From the NCBI GenBank assembly GCA_964293815.1, contig CAXYYC010000001.1, positions 124,001 through 188,000 of the forward strand: a stretch of 64,000 bases of DNA, read 5' to 3'. Source of the DNA: CTSOIL-112 sp964293815 (GTDB taxonomy: Bacteria; Pseudomonadota; Gammaproteobacteria; Burkholderiales; Burkholderiaceae). The notes beneath the pieces were generated by a model. That model was not told the origin of the DNA, searched no databases, and saw only the letters and a list, made by a program, of their open reading frames with translations. Made by a program: the position numbers and the translations under genes. Shown here piece after piece: positions 35,627-44,513 of the stretch (position 1 is its first letter; every line of letters starts with the position of its first letter).

Positions 35627-36028
35627 CTACAATTTCTCCGGCCCAAAGCTATTCGGCAGCAGCGCCTCTAACGTCGTATCCAAACGTTGCTCAGAGTCGC
35701 AAATATTCAGGCACACGGCATTTCGCCCGAACTCGCGGATCACCTGACGACATGCGCCACACGGCGTGGTGGGCGTGTCGGTGGGCGTGTACACAACCAC
35801 ATGGGTGATTTCGGTCGCGCCTTCGGAAATGGCTTTGAAAATCGCGGTGCGCTCGGCGCAGTTGGTCAAGCCGAATGAGGCATTTTCGATATTACCACCG
35901 GAGAAAATCCGCCCATCAGACGTTAAAATGGCCGCACCCACTGGAAAATGGCTATACGGTGAATAGCTTGTCTTGGCGGCTTGCTTGGCGGCGGCTTCGA
36001 GTTTTTCTTGTACGGTGTGATCGCTCAT
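35627..36028 (-). CDS. cdd: Cytidine deaminase
   Basis: Deaminates cytidine and deoxycytidine to uridine forms in pyrimidine salvage. At 133 residues it is the short, tetrameric class. Zinc ligands Cys57, Cys90 and Cys93 are in NCAERTA and TPCGACRQVIREF, with the proton-shuttle Glu59. A BCCT transporter gene is upstream on the same strand, but a terminator separates them, so cdd should have its own promoter between 36029 and 36090. Confidence 0.95.
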   Translation of the reverse strand: MSDHTVQEKLEAAAKQAAKTSYSPYSHFPVGAAILTSDGRIFSGGNIENASFGLTNCAERTAIFKAISEGATEITHVVVYTPTDTPTTPCGACRQVIREFGRNAVCLNICDSEQRLDTTLEALLPNSFGPEKL

Positions 36029-36092
36029 GACAATTCCTTATTATCAAAATAATTATCGGGATGAAGTTTGATTGTACACGTGCGGCGCGCAT

Positions 36093-36126
36093 AAAAAAAC
36101 CTCAAACCACGCTTGGCTTGAGGTTT
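36093..36126 (-). terminator. Intrinsic terminator of the BCCT gene
   Basis: On the minus strand a 9-bp stem AAACCTCAA / TTGAGGTTT, extended by CCA/TGG around an AGCG-type loop, is followed by TTTT. It lies 18 bases after the BCCT stop codon and before cdd. Confidence 0.85.
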
Positions 36127-36143
36127 CCTTAATATAGATAAAG

Positions 36144-37667
36144 TTAATCGTTCGGATGCAGCAAACGCGCCATTTCCTTGCGCAATTGCCGCTCGCGCAC
36201 CTCATGCGCATGCCAATCCTGCCGTATCGCCCGCACCAGCGCAATCGCCATCAACACCAGCACCAAACTGAACGGCAGGGCAAACACAATGGTCGCCGTT
36301 TGCACCGCCTTCAGACCACCGGCCATCAGCAACGCCAAGGCAATGGCCGAGACCAGTACACCCCAAATGATCTTGGTGCGGTTCTTCGGATTCACATCGC
36401 CATCGGTACTCATGGTGGCCAACACCAAGGTCGCTGAGTCGCCCGAAGTGATGAAAAAGATCACAATCAAAATCGTTGCCAAAATCGAGCTCAGCCAAGC
36501 CAGCGGCAACTCGCCCAACAAAGCAAACAACGCCAATGAACTATTTTCCCCCGCCACCTCAGCCAAACCCGATCCGTTGAAAATCTCACTGTTCAAAGCC
36601 GCACCACCAAAAATACTGAACCACGCAAAGCCCACCAAAGTTGGCACAATCACCACGCCGAGCAAAAATTGGCGAATCGTGCGTCCACGCGAAATGCGCG
36701 CGATGAACAAACCGACAAACGGCGACCACGCAATCCACCACGCCCAGTAAAACACCATCCAGTCGCCGACCCATGCCGAATCACGGAACGGCGTCAGGCG
36801 CAAACTCATACGCACCAATTCGCTCAAATACGCACCCAGCGTTGAGGTTAAAGTATCAATAATCACCACGGTTGGCCCAAAGACAAACACCAACAGCGCC
36901 AAAAAAGCCGCCAACAACAAATTCGCCTGCGACAACCATTTCACCCCGCGATGCACCCCCGTGACTGCCGAAACCAAAAACATCGCCGTGACCACCACAA
37001 TAATCACCGCCTGCCAAAACACCGACATCGGCAAACCAAACACCGTGTTCAAACCACTGTTGATCTGCGCCGCGCCCATACCGAGCGACGCCGCCACGCC
37101 AAAGGCCGTGGCCACCACCGCCATCACATTAAACACCGGCGAGAGCTGCTGCGCCCAACGCCACGGCAACGTATTGGTGGCCGAGCTAACCAACGCTTTG
37201 CTCCCGTGACGAAATTGAAAATACGCAATCGATAAAGCCACCATGCCGTAAATCGCCCACGGATGCAAACCCCAGTGGAAGAAAGAATAACGCATCGCCG
37301 CATTCGCCGCCTCCGGCGTACCATCAGCGATACCTGGCGGCGCACTGCGGTAATGCAGCAACGGCTCCGCCACGCCCCAATACACCAAACCAATCCCCAT
37401 ACCCGCCGCAAACAACATGGCAAACCACGACCACAGCGAAAACTCCGGCTCCTCATCCTCCGCGCCCAGCTTCAAATCACCGTAGCGACTTAAGGCCAAA
37501 AAGGCCGACAACACGACCAAACCAAACACCACCCACAAATACAACCAACCAAAATTTTTGGTCGCAATGAGCAAAGCCTGATCAAACATACTGCCCAATG
37601 AGGTCGGAGCAATCAGCCCCCACAACACAACCACAGCAATCAATCCCGCTGAAATCAATAATTGCAT
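36144..37667 (-). CDS. BCCT family betaine/choline/carnitine transporter
   Basis: A 507-residue membrane protein with twelve expected helices. The BCCT signature is present: MGIGLVYWGVAEPLLHY early, TGVHRGVKWLSQANLLLA, and WTVFYWAWWIAWSPFVG-like FYWAWWIAWSPFVGLFIARISRG. Members take up quaternary ammonium compounds, often with Na+ or H+, in osmoprotection or carbon use. The substrate cannot be told. AAAAGGAG lies 8 bases before the ATG. No choline oxidation genes are near. Confidence 0.92.
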   Translation of the reverse strand: MQLLISAGLIAVVVLWGLIAPTSLGSMFDQALLIATKNFGWLYLWVVFGLVVLSAFLALSRYGDLKLGAEDEEPEFSLWSWFAMLFAAGMGIGLVYWGVAEPLLHYRSAPPGIADGTPEAANAAMRYSFFHWGLHPWAIYGMVALSIAYFQFRHGSKALVSSATNTLPWRWAQQLSPVFNVMAVVATAFGVAASLGMGAAQINSGLNTVFGLPMSVFWQAVIIVVVTAMFLVSAVTGVHRGVKWLSQANLLLAAFLALLVFVFGPTVVIIDTLTSTLGAYLSELVRMSLRLTPFRDSAWVGDWMVFYWAWWIAWSPFVGLFIARISRGRTIRQFLLGVVIVPTLVGFAWFSIFGGAALNSEIFNGSGLAEVAGENSSLALFALLGELPLAWLSSILATILIVIFFITSGDSATLVLATMSTDGDVNPKNRTKIIWGVLVSAIALALLMAGGLKAVQTATIVFALPFSLVLVLMAIALVRAIRQDWHAHEVRERQLRKEMARLLHPND

Positions 37668-38027
37668 CAGTTATTCTCCTTTTAGCAATTCAATTTTTTG
37701 GCAATTCAATCATTTAGCCATTCAACTATCTGGCAATGAACCATTTAACCATGGCGCACCTCTCGGACTTAGACCGAATCACGGAACACGAGCAAACCAA
37801 AAGATTACTCACCACGCACATCGCAGATTTTCAAAGACAGTCGGCGCACACTTTCTCGCAAGGTATATAGTCATCGGCTGCCGACAGCAGGGGGTATGCT
37901 AACAAGCGAATGGGGACATTTCGCGGAGGGGATAGAGCGTGCGCAGACACATTGTTGGAGCCTCGCCCATCCAAATGTGAGGTCAGGAAAAAGACATGAT
38001 CGGCCAGCCACGATCGCAAACACCATG
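37668..38027. other. 360-bp gene-poor region upstream of the BCCT gene
   Basis: No convincing gene. 37681-37740 is AT-rich with repeats of GCAATTCAAT-like sequence. From 37745 to about 37985 it is GC-richer, with two distant complementary strands (GCGCACCTCT at 37754-37763 with AGAGCGTGCGC at 37934-37944, one-base bulge). This could be a leader or small RNA, but it matches no family that I can name with confidence. Confidence 0.4.
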
Positions 38028-38064
38028 AAAAAACCCCACATAACGCAGGGTTACGCGGGGTTTT
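38028..38064 (-). terminator. Intrinsic terminator of yidC
   Basis: On the minus strand AAAACCCC / GGGGTTTT forms an 8-bp stem around a 19-base loop and is followed by a T run, 39 bases after the yidC stop. Confidence 0.8.
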
Positions 38065-38102
38065 GCAAACAAACTCGTAAGATAACGACGAATAACGAGC
38101 GA

Positions 38103-39758
38103 TCAATGACCGTATTTTTTCGTCACCACCCATTGCTGAACAATGGAGAAAATATTGCTAACAACCCAGTACAACACCAAACCGGCAGGGAAGAAGAAGA
38201 AGGTGAATGCGAACATAAACGGCATAATCCACATCATTTTTTCCTGCGTCGGATCCGCTGGTTTCGGATTCAACCACGTTTGCAGCAACATCGTCGCCAC
38301 CATCAACACCGGCAAAATATACAGCGGATCAGGGATGGACAAGTCTTTAATCCAGCCAATCCACGGCGCACCACGCATTTCAACCGATGATTGCAACACA
38401 TAGAACAAGGCGATGAACACCGGCATTTGCACCAAGATCGGTAAACAGCCGCCCGCCGGATTGACCTTCTCTGAGCGATACAAAGCCATGGTTTCCTGAT
38501 TCAACTTCATCTTGTCATCGGCATATTGCTCCTGCAACATTTTGACCTTCGGCCCCAATTTGCGCATTTTCGCCATCGATTTGTAGCTGGCCGCCGCCAA
38601 TGGGAAGAAGGCCAATTTCACCAAAATCGTCAACGCCACAATCGTCCAACCCCAGTTCGGGATGAAGCTGTGCAAAAAGCTCAGGAACCAGTGCAAAGGC
38701 TTGGCGATGATGGTCAACCAACCGTAATCCACCGATAAATCCAGCCCCTCGGCAATGCCTGCCAAGGCTTTTTGGTCTTGCGGACCGACATACAACTGAG
38801 AATTAAAATTGGTTTTCGCGCCCGGTGCAATTTCGCCCAGACTGACGCGTTCACCCACGCGATACACGCTGTCCAGCGGTGTACTACCACTTTGGATCAC
38901 ACCAGTATAAAACGTGCGTTCACGCGTTTCTGGTACCACCCACGCGCTGACGAAGTAGTGTTGCAGCATCCCCACCCAGCCGGTTTTGGCTTGCGCGGTG
39001 TAGTCTTGCTTGCCTTTGGCGATGTCCTCGAAATGCACTTTTTTGAATTTATTGTCTTCGTTGTACACCACGGGACCAGTGTAGGTCACATAGAATTTGG
39101 AGTCACCAATTTGCGAACCATCACGCACCAACTCCATATACACATCCGGTTTGATCGCTTGCGCCGAGCCATTTTCGACTTCGTAATTCACATCCATCAA
39201 ATAACTACCGCGCTTGAGCGTATAGGTTTTTTTCAAAGTTACACCGTTGTTTTGCGCGCTCAACACCAGCTTGGCCTCGTTTTGTCCCTCTTGCAAGACA
39301 GCCGATTGCGCATCAGCGGTAAACTGCGTGGTGTGATCCAGCCCCACATCGGTCAGGCCACTGCGTCCGGCGTACATTTCATTCGGCGAAATCACCGCTG
39401 GATCGTGGGCTTTTGAGTTAAATAACACCGTGTTCAACGCGTGATTTTTCGAGTTGAAAAACTGCTTGAGCATGGCGTATTGCACCACACCGCCTTGGGT
39501 ATTGATATTTAACTGCATCACATCGTTTTCCAGCACCAAAGGCTGGCCGGATAAGCTCAACGCACCAGTTGGCGTCGCCGTACTGCTGTTGGCCGCCGAC
39601 GCAGCATTCGCAGGTGCCGCGCCATTGTTCGCCGTCGCGTTTTGCGTGGTCTGAACCGCAGTTTTCGGCGCAAGCGATGCCTGATAATTGCTCCACAGCA
39701 GAATCAATGAGGAAGCGAATATCAACCACAACATCGTGCGTGGGTTAAAATTTTTCAT
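38103..39758 (-). CDS. yidC: Membrane protein insertase YidC
   Basis: YidC inserts and folds inner-membrane proteins, alone or with SecYEG. 551 residues, gram-negative type: N-terminal membrane helix (LWLIFASSLILLWS), Ala/Thr-rich linker, large periplasmic domain (about 70-345), then five core helices with KLAFFPLAAASYKSMAKMRKL and ADDKMKLNQETMALYRSEKVNPAGGCLPILVQMP. It ends in VVTKKYGH, a normal short basic tail. In many proteobacteria mnmE follows yidC; here a terminator and a BCCT gene follow. yidD is 154 bases upstream. Confidence 0.97.
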   Translation of the reverse strand: MKNFNPRTMLWLIFASSLILLWSNYQASLAPKTAVQTTQNATANNGAAPANAASAANSSTATPTGALSLSGQPLVLENDVMQLNINTQGGVVQYAMLKQFFNSKNHALNTVLFNSKAHDPAVISPNEMYAGRSGLTDVGLDHTTQFTADAQSAVLQEGQNEAKLVLSAQNNGVTLKKTYTLKRGSYLMDVNYEVENGSAQAIKPDVYMELVRDGSQIGDSKFYVTYTGPVVYNEDNKFKKVHFEDIAKGKQDYTAQAKTGWVGMLQHYFVSAWVVPETRERTFYTGVIQSGSTPLDSVYRVGERVSLGEIAPGAKTNFNSQLYVGPQDQKALAGIAEGLDLSVDYGWLTIIAKPLHWFLSFLHSFIPNWGWTIVALTILVKLAFFPLAAASYKSMAKMRKLGPKVKMLQEQYADDKMKLNQETMALYRSEKVNPAGGCLPILVQMPVFIALFYVLQSSVEMRGAPWIGWIKDLSIPDPLYILPVLMVATMLLQTWLNPKPADPTQEKMMWIMPFMFAFTFFFFPAGLVLYWVVSNIFSIVQQWVVTKKYGH

Positions 39759-39912
39759 AAACGGTCTCTTCTATAATATTCCGGCTCAAGTCTTCCTGAG
39801 CCGATAAACTCAACAATCAAAGCGGCAATTATACCAATACTCTGGCGGCTTTCGGCGGCTTTTCATCCACGGCAATTCGACGACCCACATCACTTGCCCA
39901 TCAATTTGACCA

Positions 39913-40209
39913 TCAATGACAGCCACAATCGCCATGATCCGAATGCTTCGGAGCCTTTTCCGGTACCGGATCCCAGCCACCAGCCGAACCGGGATGACAA
40001 CGGCCAATACGACGAATCGCCAGCCATGAACCCTTGAGTGCGCCGTGCCGTTCAATCGCGATCAAAGCGTAGCGCGAACAAGTCGGCTCGAACCGGCAAT
40101 GGTTCGCCATCAACGGACTGATGGTCAATTGATACACCCGCACCAACAGCAACAAAGCCCGTTTGAATAGATTGGAACAAATTTGTACGGTGGTTTGTAG
40201 GAAATTCAT
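39913..40209 (-). CDS. yidD: Membrane protein insertion efficiency factor YidD
   Basis: A 98-residue protein with an amphipathic N-terminus, LVRVYQLTISPLMANHCRFEPTCSRYA (the YidD signature with its Cys residues), and GGWDPVP near the end. YidD sits at the inner face of the membrane and helps YidC-dependent insertion. It starts 5 bases after the rnpA stop and is expected to be co-transcribed with rpmH and rnpA. Confidence 0.95.
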   Translation of the reverse strand: MNFLQTTVQICSNLFKRALLLLVRVYQLTISPLMANHCRFEPTCSRYALIAIERHGALKGSWLAIRRIGRCHPGSAGGWDPVPEKAPKHSDHGDCGCH

Positions 40210-40213
40210 CGGC

Positions 40214-40732
40214 TTAATCCTCGCCTTTGGCTTGATCGGGCATAACCTTGCTCGCCGTCTGCGTCGATCGAGCTGGGCGCTGGTTCATCTGTATGGCAAA
40301 ATCATGCCCCTGCGCAAATAGATTCGCCAACTGCGCCGCCCATTGACGCTTTTGGCTCAAACTGAGCGGCAGATCGTTGATCGAACGATTCAAACGCACG
40401 ACCCACAAGCCGGCATTCAATGATTCCCCACGTTGCCCTGCATATTGCCGAAAACACTCGCGTGCCAAGCGCTTGATCAAATTGCGCCGTACCGCGTGTT
40501 TGGCAAAACGTTTCGGCACCACCAAACCGAGCTGCGGCCAAGGCTGCGTTAAGTCACTGTTTGAACGATAGACTGAAGTGGTTGGCTTGCCCGAACGATG
40601 CGCCATGAAATGCAGCACAAAGTCATCGGTACGCGCACACACGCGCATGCGCAAAGCGGATGCAAATGCATCCGCTTTAGTGATTTTGCGTGTTCGAGGC
40701 AAGCCGAACGATTTGATGTGCTGGTTGATCAT
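40214..40732 (-). CDS. rnpA: Ribonuclease P protein component
   Basis: Basic protein subunit that helps the RNase P RNA bind pre-tRNA and remove 5' leaders. The chosen ATG at 40732 gives 172 residues (MINQHIKSFGLPRTRKI); the frame runs to 40762. It is longer than E. coli RnpA (119) through an extra C-terminal tail of Gln, Pro and Lys residues. The signature RRNLIKRLARECFRQY is present, with LGLVVPKRFAKHAV before it. It lies between rpmH and yidD. Confidence 0.95.
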   Translation of the reverse strand: MINQHIKSFGLPRTRKITKADAFASALRMRVCARTDDFVLHFMAHRSGKPTTSVYRSNSDLTQPWPQLGLVVPKRFAKHAVRRNLIKRLARECFRQYAGQRGESLNAGLWVVRLNRSINDLPLSLSQKRQWAAQLANLFAQGHDFAIQMNQRPARSTQTASKVMPDQAKGED

Positions 40733-40838
40733 ACATCCATTGAGCGAATATGAGTCATTCATTCATACTCATTCACGTTATTGTGATTTGAGCGCGCATT
40801 CGATCAGCTGGTATCGTATTAATCGCATCAAACAGTGA

Positions 40839-40973
40839 TTAAACTGCCAAGCGTTTGCGGCCTTTGGCACGACGCGCATTCAATACAGCACGACCACCGG
40901 CCGTTTTCATACGGGCGCGGAAACCGTGGGTGCGTTTGCGGCGAACAACTGAAGGTTGGTAAGTACGTTTCAT
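40839..40973 (-). CDS. rpmH: 50S ribosomal protein L34
   Basis: A 44-residue, very basic protein starting MKRTYQPSVVRRKRTHGF and ending RRAKGRKRLAV, the near-invariant L34 sequence. It binds 23S rRNA in the large subunit. It heads the leftward rpmH-rnpA-yidD-yidC cluster and is divergent from dnaA, a classic arrangement next to chromosomal origins. Confidence 0.98.
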   Translation of the reverse strand: MKRTYQPSVVRRKRTHGFRARMKTAGGRAVLNARRAKGRKRLAV

Positions 40974-41544
40974 GATTTTTATCCAAACAAAATTTCAAAA
41001 TTCTTTCAATAACTCAAACACCAACGATTGAGTAAGCCCTGTTTGCCCGCTTTATTTGCTTATTGGACACAAATAAATGGAAAACCGATTGACTCATTGA
41101 GTTTCACAAAACCCGCCAGCGTTTACGAACCTGACATTAGACCCGATTTTTTTAATAAAAGCAAGCACTTAAAGCCGCATTCCTTGATAAAAGCGTTATT
41201 TTTGCGAAAACTGTGGATAACTTTTTAAAAAATCTGCCAAAGCGTGTAAAATAACCCACAGATACCCAATCTCACCCGCCATTATGTTTCGCAGCTTGGC
41301 ACATTCTTACAATCAAGAGCCGCGCACAGAAATTAAACGCTATGGGTTGCTGGGTATGCGACCACCGCTTCAAAATTTCGCTTTAGGATTTCGATACGCA
41401 TTTTTCAGCCAACTGTATTCATCAGATCGGTGAGGCACTGCGCGTATTGGCTTATTTTACGGTTTTAATTTGGAAACACCAATTCAATGGTTTGTCGTTT
41501 ATTCGCGCATCATTGTTCGGCCACTTATTTTTTAGAAATACATT
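40974..41544. promoter_or_regulatory. rpmH-dnaA intergenic region with one DnaA box
   Basis: 571 bases without a gene. It should carry the divergent promoters of rpmH and dnaA. One perfect DnaA box, TGTGGATAA, is at 41212-41220, followed by the AT-rich CTTTTTAAAAAAT. One box fits autoregulation of dnaA better than an origin, given the four-box cluster on the far side of dnaA. No coding signal was seen. Confidence 0.6.
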
Positions 41545-43038
41545 ATGTTGCACTTTTGGCAAGCTTGCTCCAATCAACTTCAAAAAGAATTGACCCCTCA
41601 GCAATTCAAAGCATGGATCGTGCATTTATCGCCCGAATCCTATAATGAAGCCGCGCACCTGCTGACCATTTCGGCGGCTACCCGCATCAAGGCCGAGAGC
41701 TGTGCCCGTCAATTCGGCTCGCGCATTCAAATGCTGGCGCAAGAATATTGGGGACAAGCAGTACAGTTACAATTCGTGGTGCGCAGCAAAAGCGCCAAAA
41801 ACAGTGCCAAATCCTCAAAAAATGCTGGATTGAGCGCTGAAGTTGGCACTGCAAACACACCAACAGCGGCTGAAAATTCGATTCCCCATCTTGGTAATGG
41901 AAATGATACGGACTCGGCTAAACCGACCGCCGTTACCACAACGGACACCATCAGCAGTCAAACCCACGAAACCAGCAGTTCGCGCAAAAGCAAAGAAAAC
42001 AACCTGTACAAAAACCACCATTTGGACAAAAACCTCAATTTCGACACCTTAGTAACAGGCAATGCGAACCAAATGGCGCGCATGGTCGGGCTGGAGGTAA
42101 TCAAGCAATTGGGACAACGTTACAACCCATTTTTTATCTACGGCGGTGTGGGTGTGGGCAAAACGCACCTCATGCAAGCCATTGGTAACGAGGTGTATCG
42201 CCTCGATCCGAGTAAAAAAATCCGCTATCTATTCGCCAACACCTACGTCAGTGAAGTCGTTAAAGCCTATCAAAAAAACCAATTTGAAGAATTTAAAAAT
42301 TATTACCACAATTTGGATTTACTGCTGATCGACGACATCCAGTTTTTCGGCGAAGGGGATAAAAGCGGGACACAAGGCGCATTTTTCGAGCTGTTTGAAA
42401 CCATGATTCGCAACCACAAGCAAATCATCATCACCAGCGACCGCTATCCGCAAAGCTTAGAAGGCATACAGGAGCGATTGCGTTCGCGATTCATGTCTGG
42501 CATTGATATTGCGATTGAACCGCCCGGATTTGAGATGCGCGTGAGCATTTTGCTCAAAAAAGCGGAGTTAGAAGGCGTCGCCTTACCCGAAGAAGTCGCC
42601 ACCTTCATCGCACAGCTACTACGCGCAAATGTGCGTGAATTAGAGGGCGCTCTACGCAAAGTGATCGCTTACTGCACCTTTACCAATGCGCCGATTGATT
42701 TACCCCATACCAAGATGGCTTTGAAAGATTTACTCTCGAAAAATCAAGAACATATTTCCATCGAGTCCATCCAAAAAATCGTCGCGGATTTTTACAAAAT
42801 CAAAGTCGCCGATATGTATTCGACCAAACGACCAAAGAAAATTGCCGAGCCGCGCCAAATTGCCATGTATTTGACCAAAGAATTGACCCAAAAAAGCCTG
42901 CCTGAAATCGGCGCGCATTTTGGCGGACGCGACCACACCACGGTTTTGCATGCTTGCCGTAAAATTGCCGAACGCAAGGGCAACGATACCCAATTGCAAC
43001 ACGAATTGCATATATTGGAGCAAATATTAAAAACATAG
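41545..43038 (+). CDS. dnaA: Chromosomal replication initiator DnaA
   Basis: AAA+ protein that binds DnaA boxes and melts oriC. 497 residues. Domain I at the N-terminus (FWQACSNQLQKELTPQQFKAWI), a long low-complexity domain II (about 75-155, Ser/Thr/Asn/Ala-rich), domain III with Walker A GGVGVGKTHL at about 200-209 and Walker B LLLIDDIQFF, and domain IV with the DNA-binding GGRDHTTVLHACRKI near the end. The linker carries KENNLYKNHHLDKNLNFDTLV before the core. It is divergent from rpmH; dnaN and gyrB follow. Confidence 0.98.
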   Translation: MLHFWQACSNQLQKELTPQQFKAWIVHLSPESYNEAAHLLTISAATRIKAESCARQFGSRIQMLAQEYWGQAVQLQFVVRSKSAKNSAKSSKNAGLSAEVGTANTPTAAENSIPHLGNGNDTDSAKPTAVTTTDTISSQTHETSSSRKSKENNLYKNHHLDKNLNFDTLVTGNANQMARMVGLEVIKQLGQRYNPFFIYGGVGVGKTHLMQAIGNEVYRLDPSKKIRYLFANTYVSEVVKAYQKNQFEEFKNYYHNLDLLLIDDIQFFGEGDKSGTQGAFFELFETMIRNHKQIIITSDRYPQSLEGIQERLRSRFMSGIDIAIEPPGFEMRVSILLKKAELEGVALPEEVATFIAQLLRANVRELEGALRKVIAYCTFTNAPIDLPHTKMALKDLLSKNQEHISIESIQKIVADFYKIKVADMYSTKRPKKIAEPRQIAMYLTKELTQKSLPEIGAHFGGRDHTTVLHACRKIAERKGNDTQLQHELHILEQILKT

Positions 43039-43274
43039 GCGTGAACGCCTCGATGTGTGATGTGAACAAGGCTGTGGATAAGCGACAAAAGATGTGGATA
43101 ACTATTGCACTATTTCAGCGAATAAACCTTAAAAATTTAAGGCCCAAAATCAACACACAGATTATCCACAAGGTAAAAACTACGGTAAAATAGCGTATTG
43201 TCTGGCATTGAATCAGTTATCCACTGAAAAAGCTGTGCTTATAAAAATCTTTCTTAAATAAAGGATTTATTAAT
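43039..43274. other. oriC: Putative chromosomal origin oriC with four DnaA boxes
   Basis: Between dnaA and dnaN, DnaA boxes lie at 43073-43081 (TGTGGATAA), 43093-43101 (TGTGGATAA), 43162-43170 (TTATCCACA) and 43217-43225 (TTATCCACT, one mismatch). Two face each way. The space between, 43102-43161, is AT-rich and includes the inverted repeat CCTTAAA-AA-TTTAAGG at 43127-43142, a fair unwinding-element candidate. The flanking rpmH-dnaA-dnaN-gyrB genes and parS about 14 kb away agree. A GC-skew plot was not computed. Confidence 0.8.
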
Positions 43275-44387
43275 ATGGAATTCGTTAAATGTGGCAAAGA
43301 TACCCTTTTGAATCCTTTGCAAACGGTAAGTGGTATTGTCGAGCGTCGTCATACATTGCCCGTTTTAGCGAATGTATTGATTAAAAAAGAAAACCAACAA
43401 CTCACCTTAACCAGTACCGATATTGAAATTCAAATCAAAACCTCTGTGGCGATGGATGGCGATGATGCGGCGGTTCAAACCACGGTGAATGCGAAAAAGC
43501 TGTTGGATATTTTGAAAGCCTTGCCTGATGGCAAGGATGTTAGCCTGAAGCTCAATGATTCTAAAATCGCCATTGCCTCAGGTAAAAGTAAATTCAATTT
43601 GCAAACCTTACCGGCCAATGATTTTCCGGAAATGACTTTATCTGGGAATTTCGGACAAAAAATCAGCATTGCACAAAAACATTTCAAAGAATTGCTGAAT
43701 AAAACCAGCTACGCGATGGCGGTACAGGATATTCGCTATTACCTGAACGGCATGTTGATGATTTTTGAAGGGCAACATATTTCCGTTGTCGCTACGGATG
43801 GCCACCGTTTGGCTTTTGCCAGTGAAGCGCTTGCCGAGGATTTGGGGGAAAAAACCGATATTATTTTGCCACGCAAAACCGTGATGGAATTGCAACGCTT
43901 GTTGCAAGACACCGAAGAGGCGATCACCATTGAAATTGGTTCAAACCAAATTCGTTTTACCTTTAACGACATCGAGCTGACTTCCAAATTGGTTGAAGGT
44001 AAATTCCCTGATTACAAAAAAGTGATTCCGCAGGATTACACCAATCAAATCAGCATTAACCGCATTGATTTTCAGCAAGCTTTACAACGCGTAGCGATTT
44101 TGAGCAATGAAAAAATTCGCGGCGTGCGTTGCTTGATTGAAGCAGATGCGTTGAAAATCAGCTCGGCCAATACCGATCAAGAAAACGCACAAGAAGAATT
44201 GGACATCAGCTACGCGGGCGACAGCTTGGACATTGGGTTTAATGTGATGTATTTGCTGGATGTGTTGTCCAATCAAAAAACCGAAAACGTTGAGCTTAAT
44301 TTTGGTGTGGACGCGAGCAAGAGTGTATTGATCACCGTGGCGCAAGACCCGAGCTTCAAATACGTGGTCATGCCAATGCGTATTTAA
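43275..44387 (+). CDS. dnaN: DNA polymerase III beta sliding clamp
   Basis: Ring-shaped dimer that holds the replicative polymerase on DNA. 370 residues in three similar domains: RHTLPVLANVLIKKENQQLTLTSTDIEIQ in the first, the middle with YYLNGMLMIFEGQHISVVATDGHRLAF, and the C-terminal end YVVMPMRI, the conserved clamp terminus that shapes the protein-binding cleft. AAGGA lies 8 bases before the ATG. The gene may be expressed from promoters in the adjacent oriC region and from dnaA. Confidence 0.98.
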   Translation: MEFVKCGKDTLLNPLQTVSGIVERRHTLPVLANVLIKKENQQLTLTSTDIEIQIKTSVAMDGDDAAVQTTVNAKKLLDILKALPDGKDVSLKLNDSKIAIASGKSKFNLQTLPANDFPEMTLSGNFGQKISIAQKHFKELLNKTSYAMAVQDIRYYLNGMLMIFEGQHISVVATDGHRLAFASEALAEDLGEKTDIILPRKTVMELQRLLQDTEEAITIEIGSNQIRFTFNDIELTSKLVEGKFPDYKKVIPQDYTNQISINRIDFQQALQRVAILSNEKIRGVRCLIEADALKISSANTDQENAQEELDISYAGDSLDIGFNVMYLLDVLSNQKTENVELNFGVDASKSVLITVAQDPSFKYVVMPMRI

Positions 44388-44513
44388 AACATATTTATAA
44401 AACGTATTTAAAGCGCAATTGGGGCGTAAACTGTTTGATTTTAAAGATTTAATTGGAAATACTCAGTCGGTGCGTGACACAAAGTGCCACACAATCGGCG
44501 CAAAGAGAGGCTT

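Noticed and set aside
37744..37985. Guanidine (ykkC) riboswitch or Mg2+ M-box upstream of the BCCT gene
   Set aside because: Only short matches are seen (GTCCGAGAGG and GAGGCTCC); the remaining conserved parts, such as the ACACGG and AAAAGCCCGGGAG of ykkC, are absent.
39810..40055. 81-residue minus-strand frame overlapping yidD
   Set aside because: It overlaps yidD in another frame; yidD has the full family signature, so the other frame is a shadow.
40974..41544. oriC in the rpmH-dnaA gap
   Set aside because: Only one DnaA box was found here against four between dnaA and dnaN. It cannot be fully excluded without skew or marker-frequency data.
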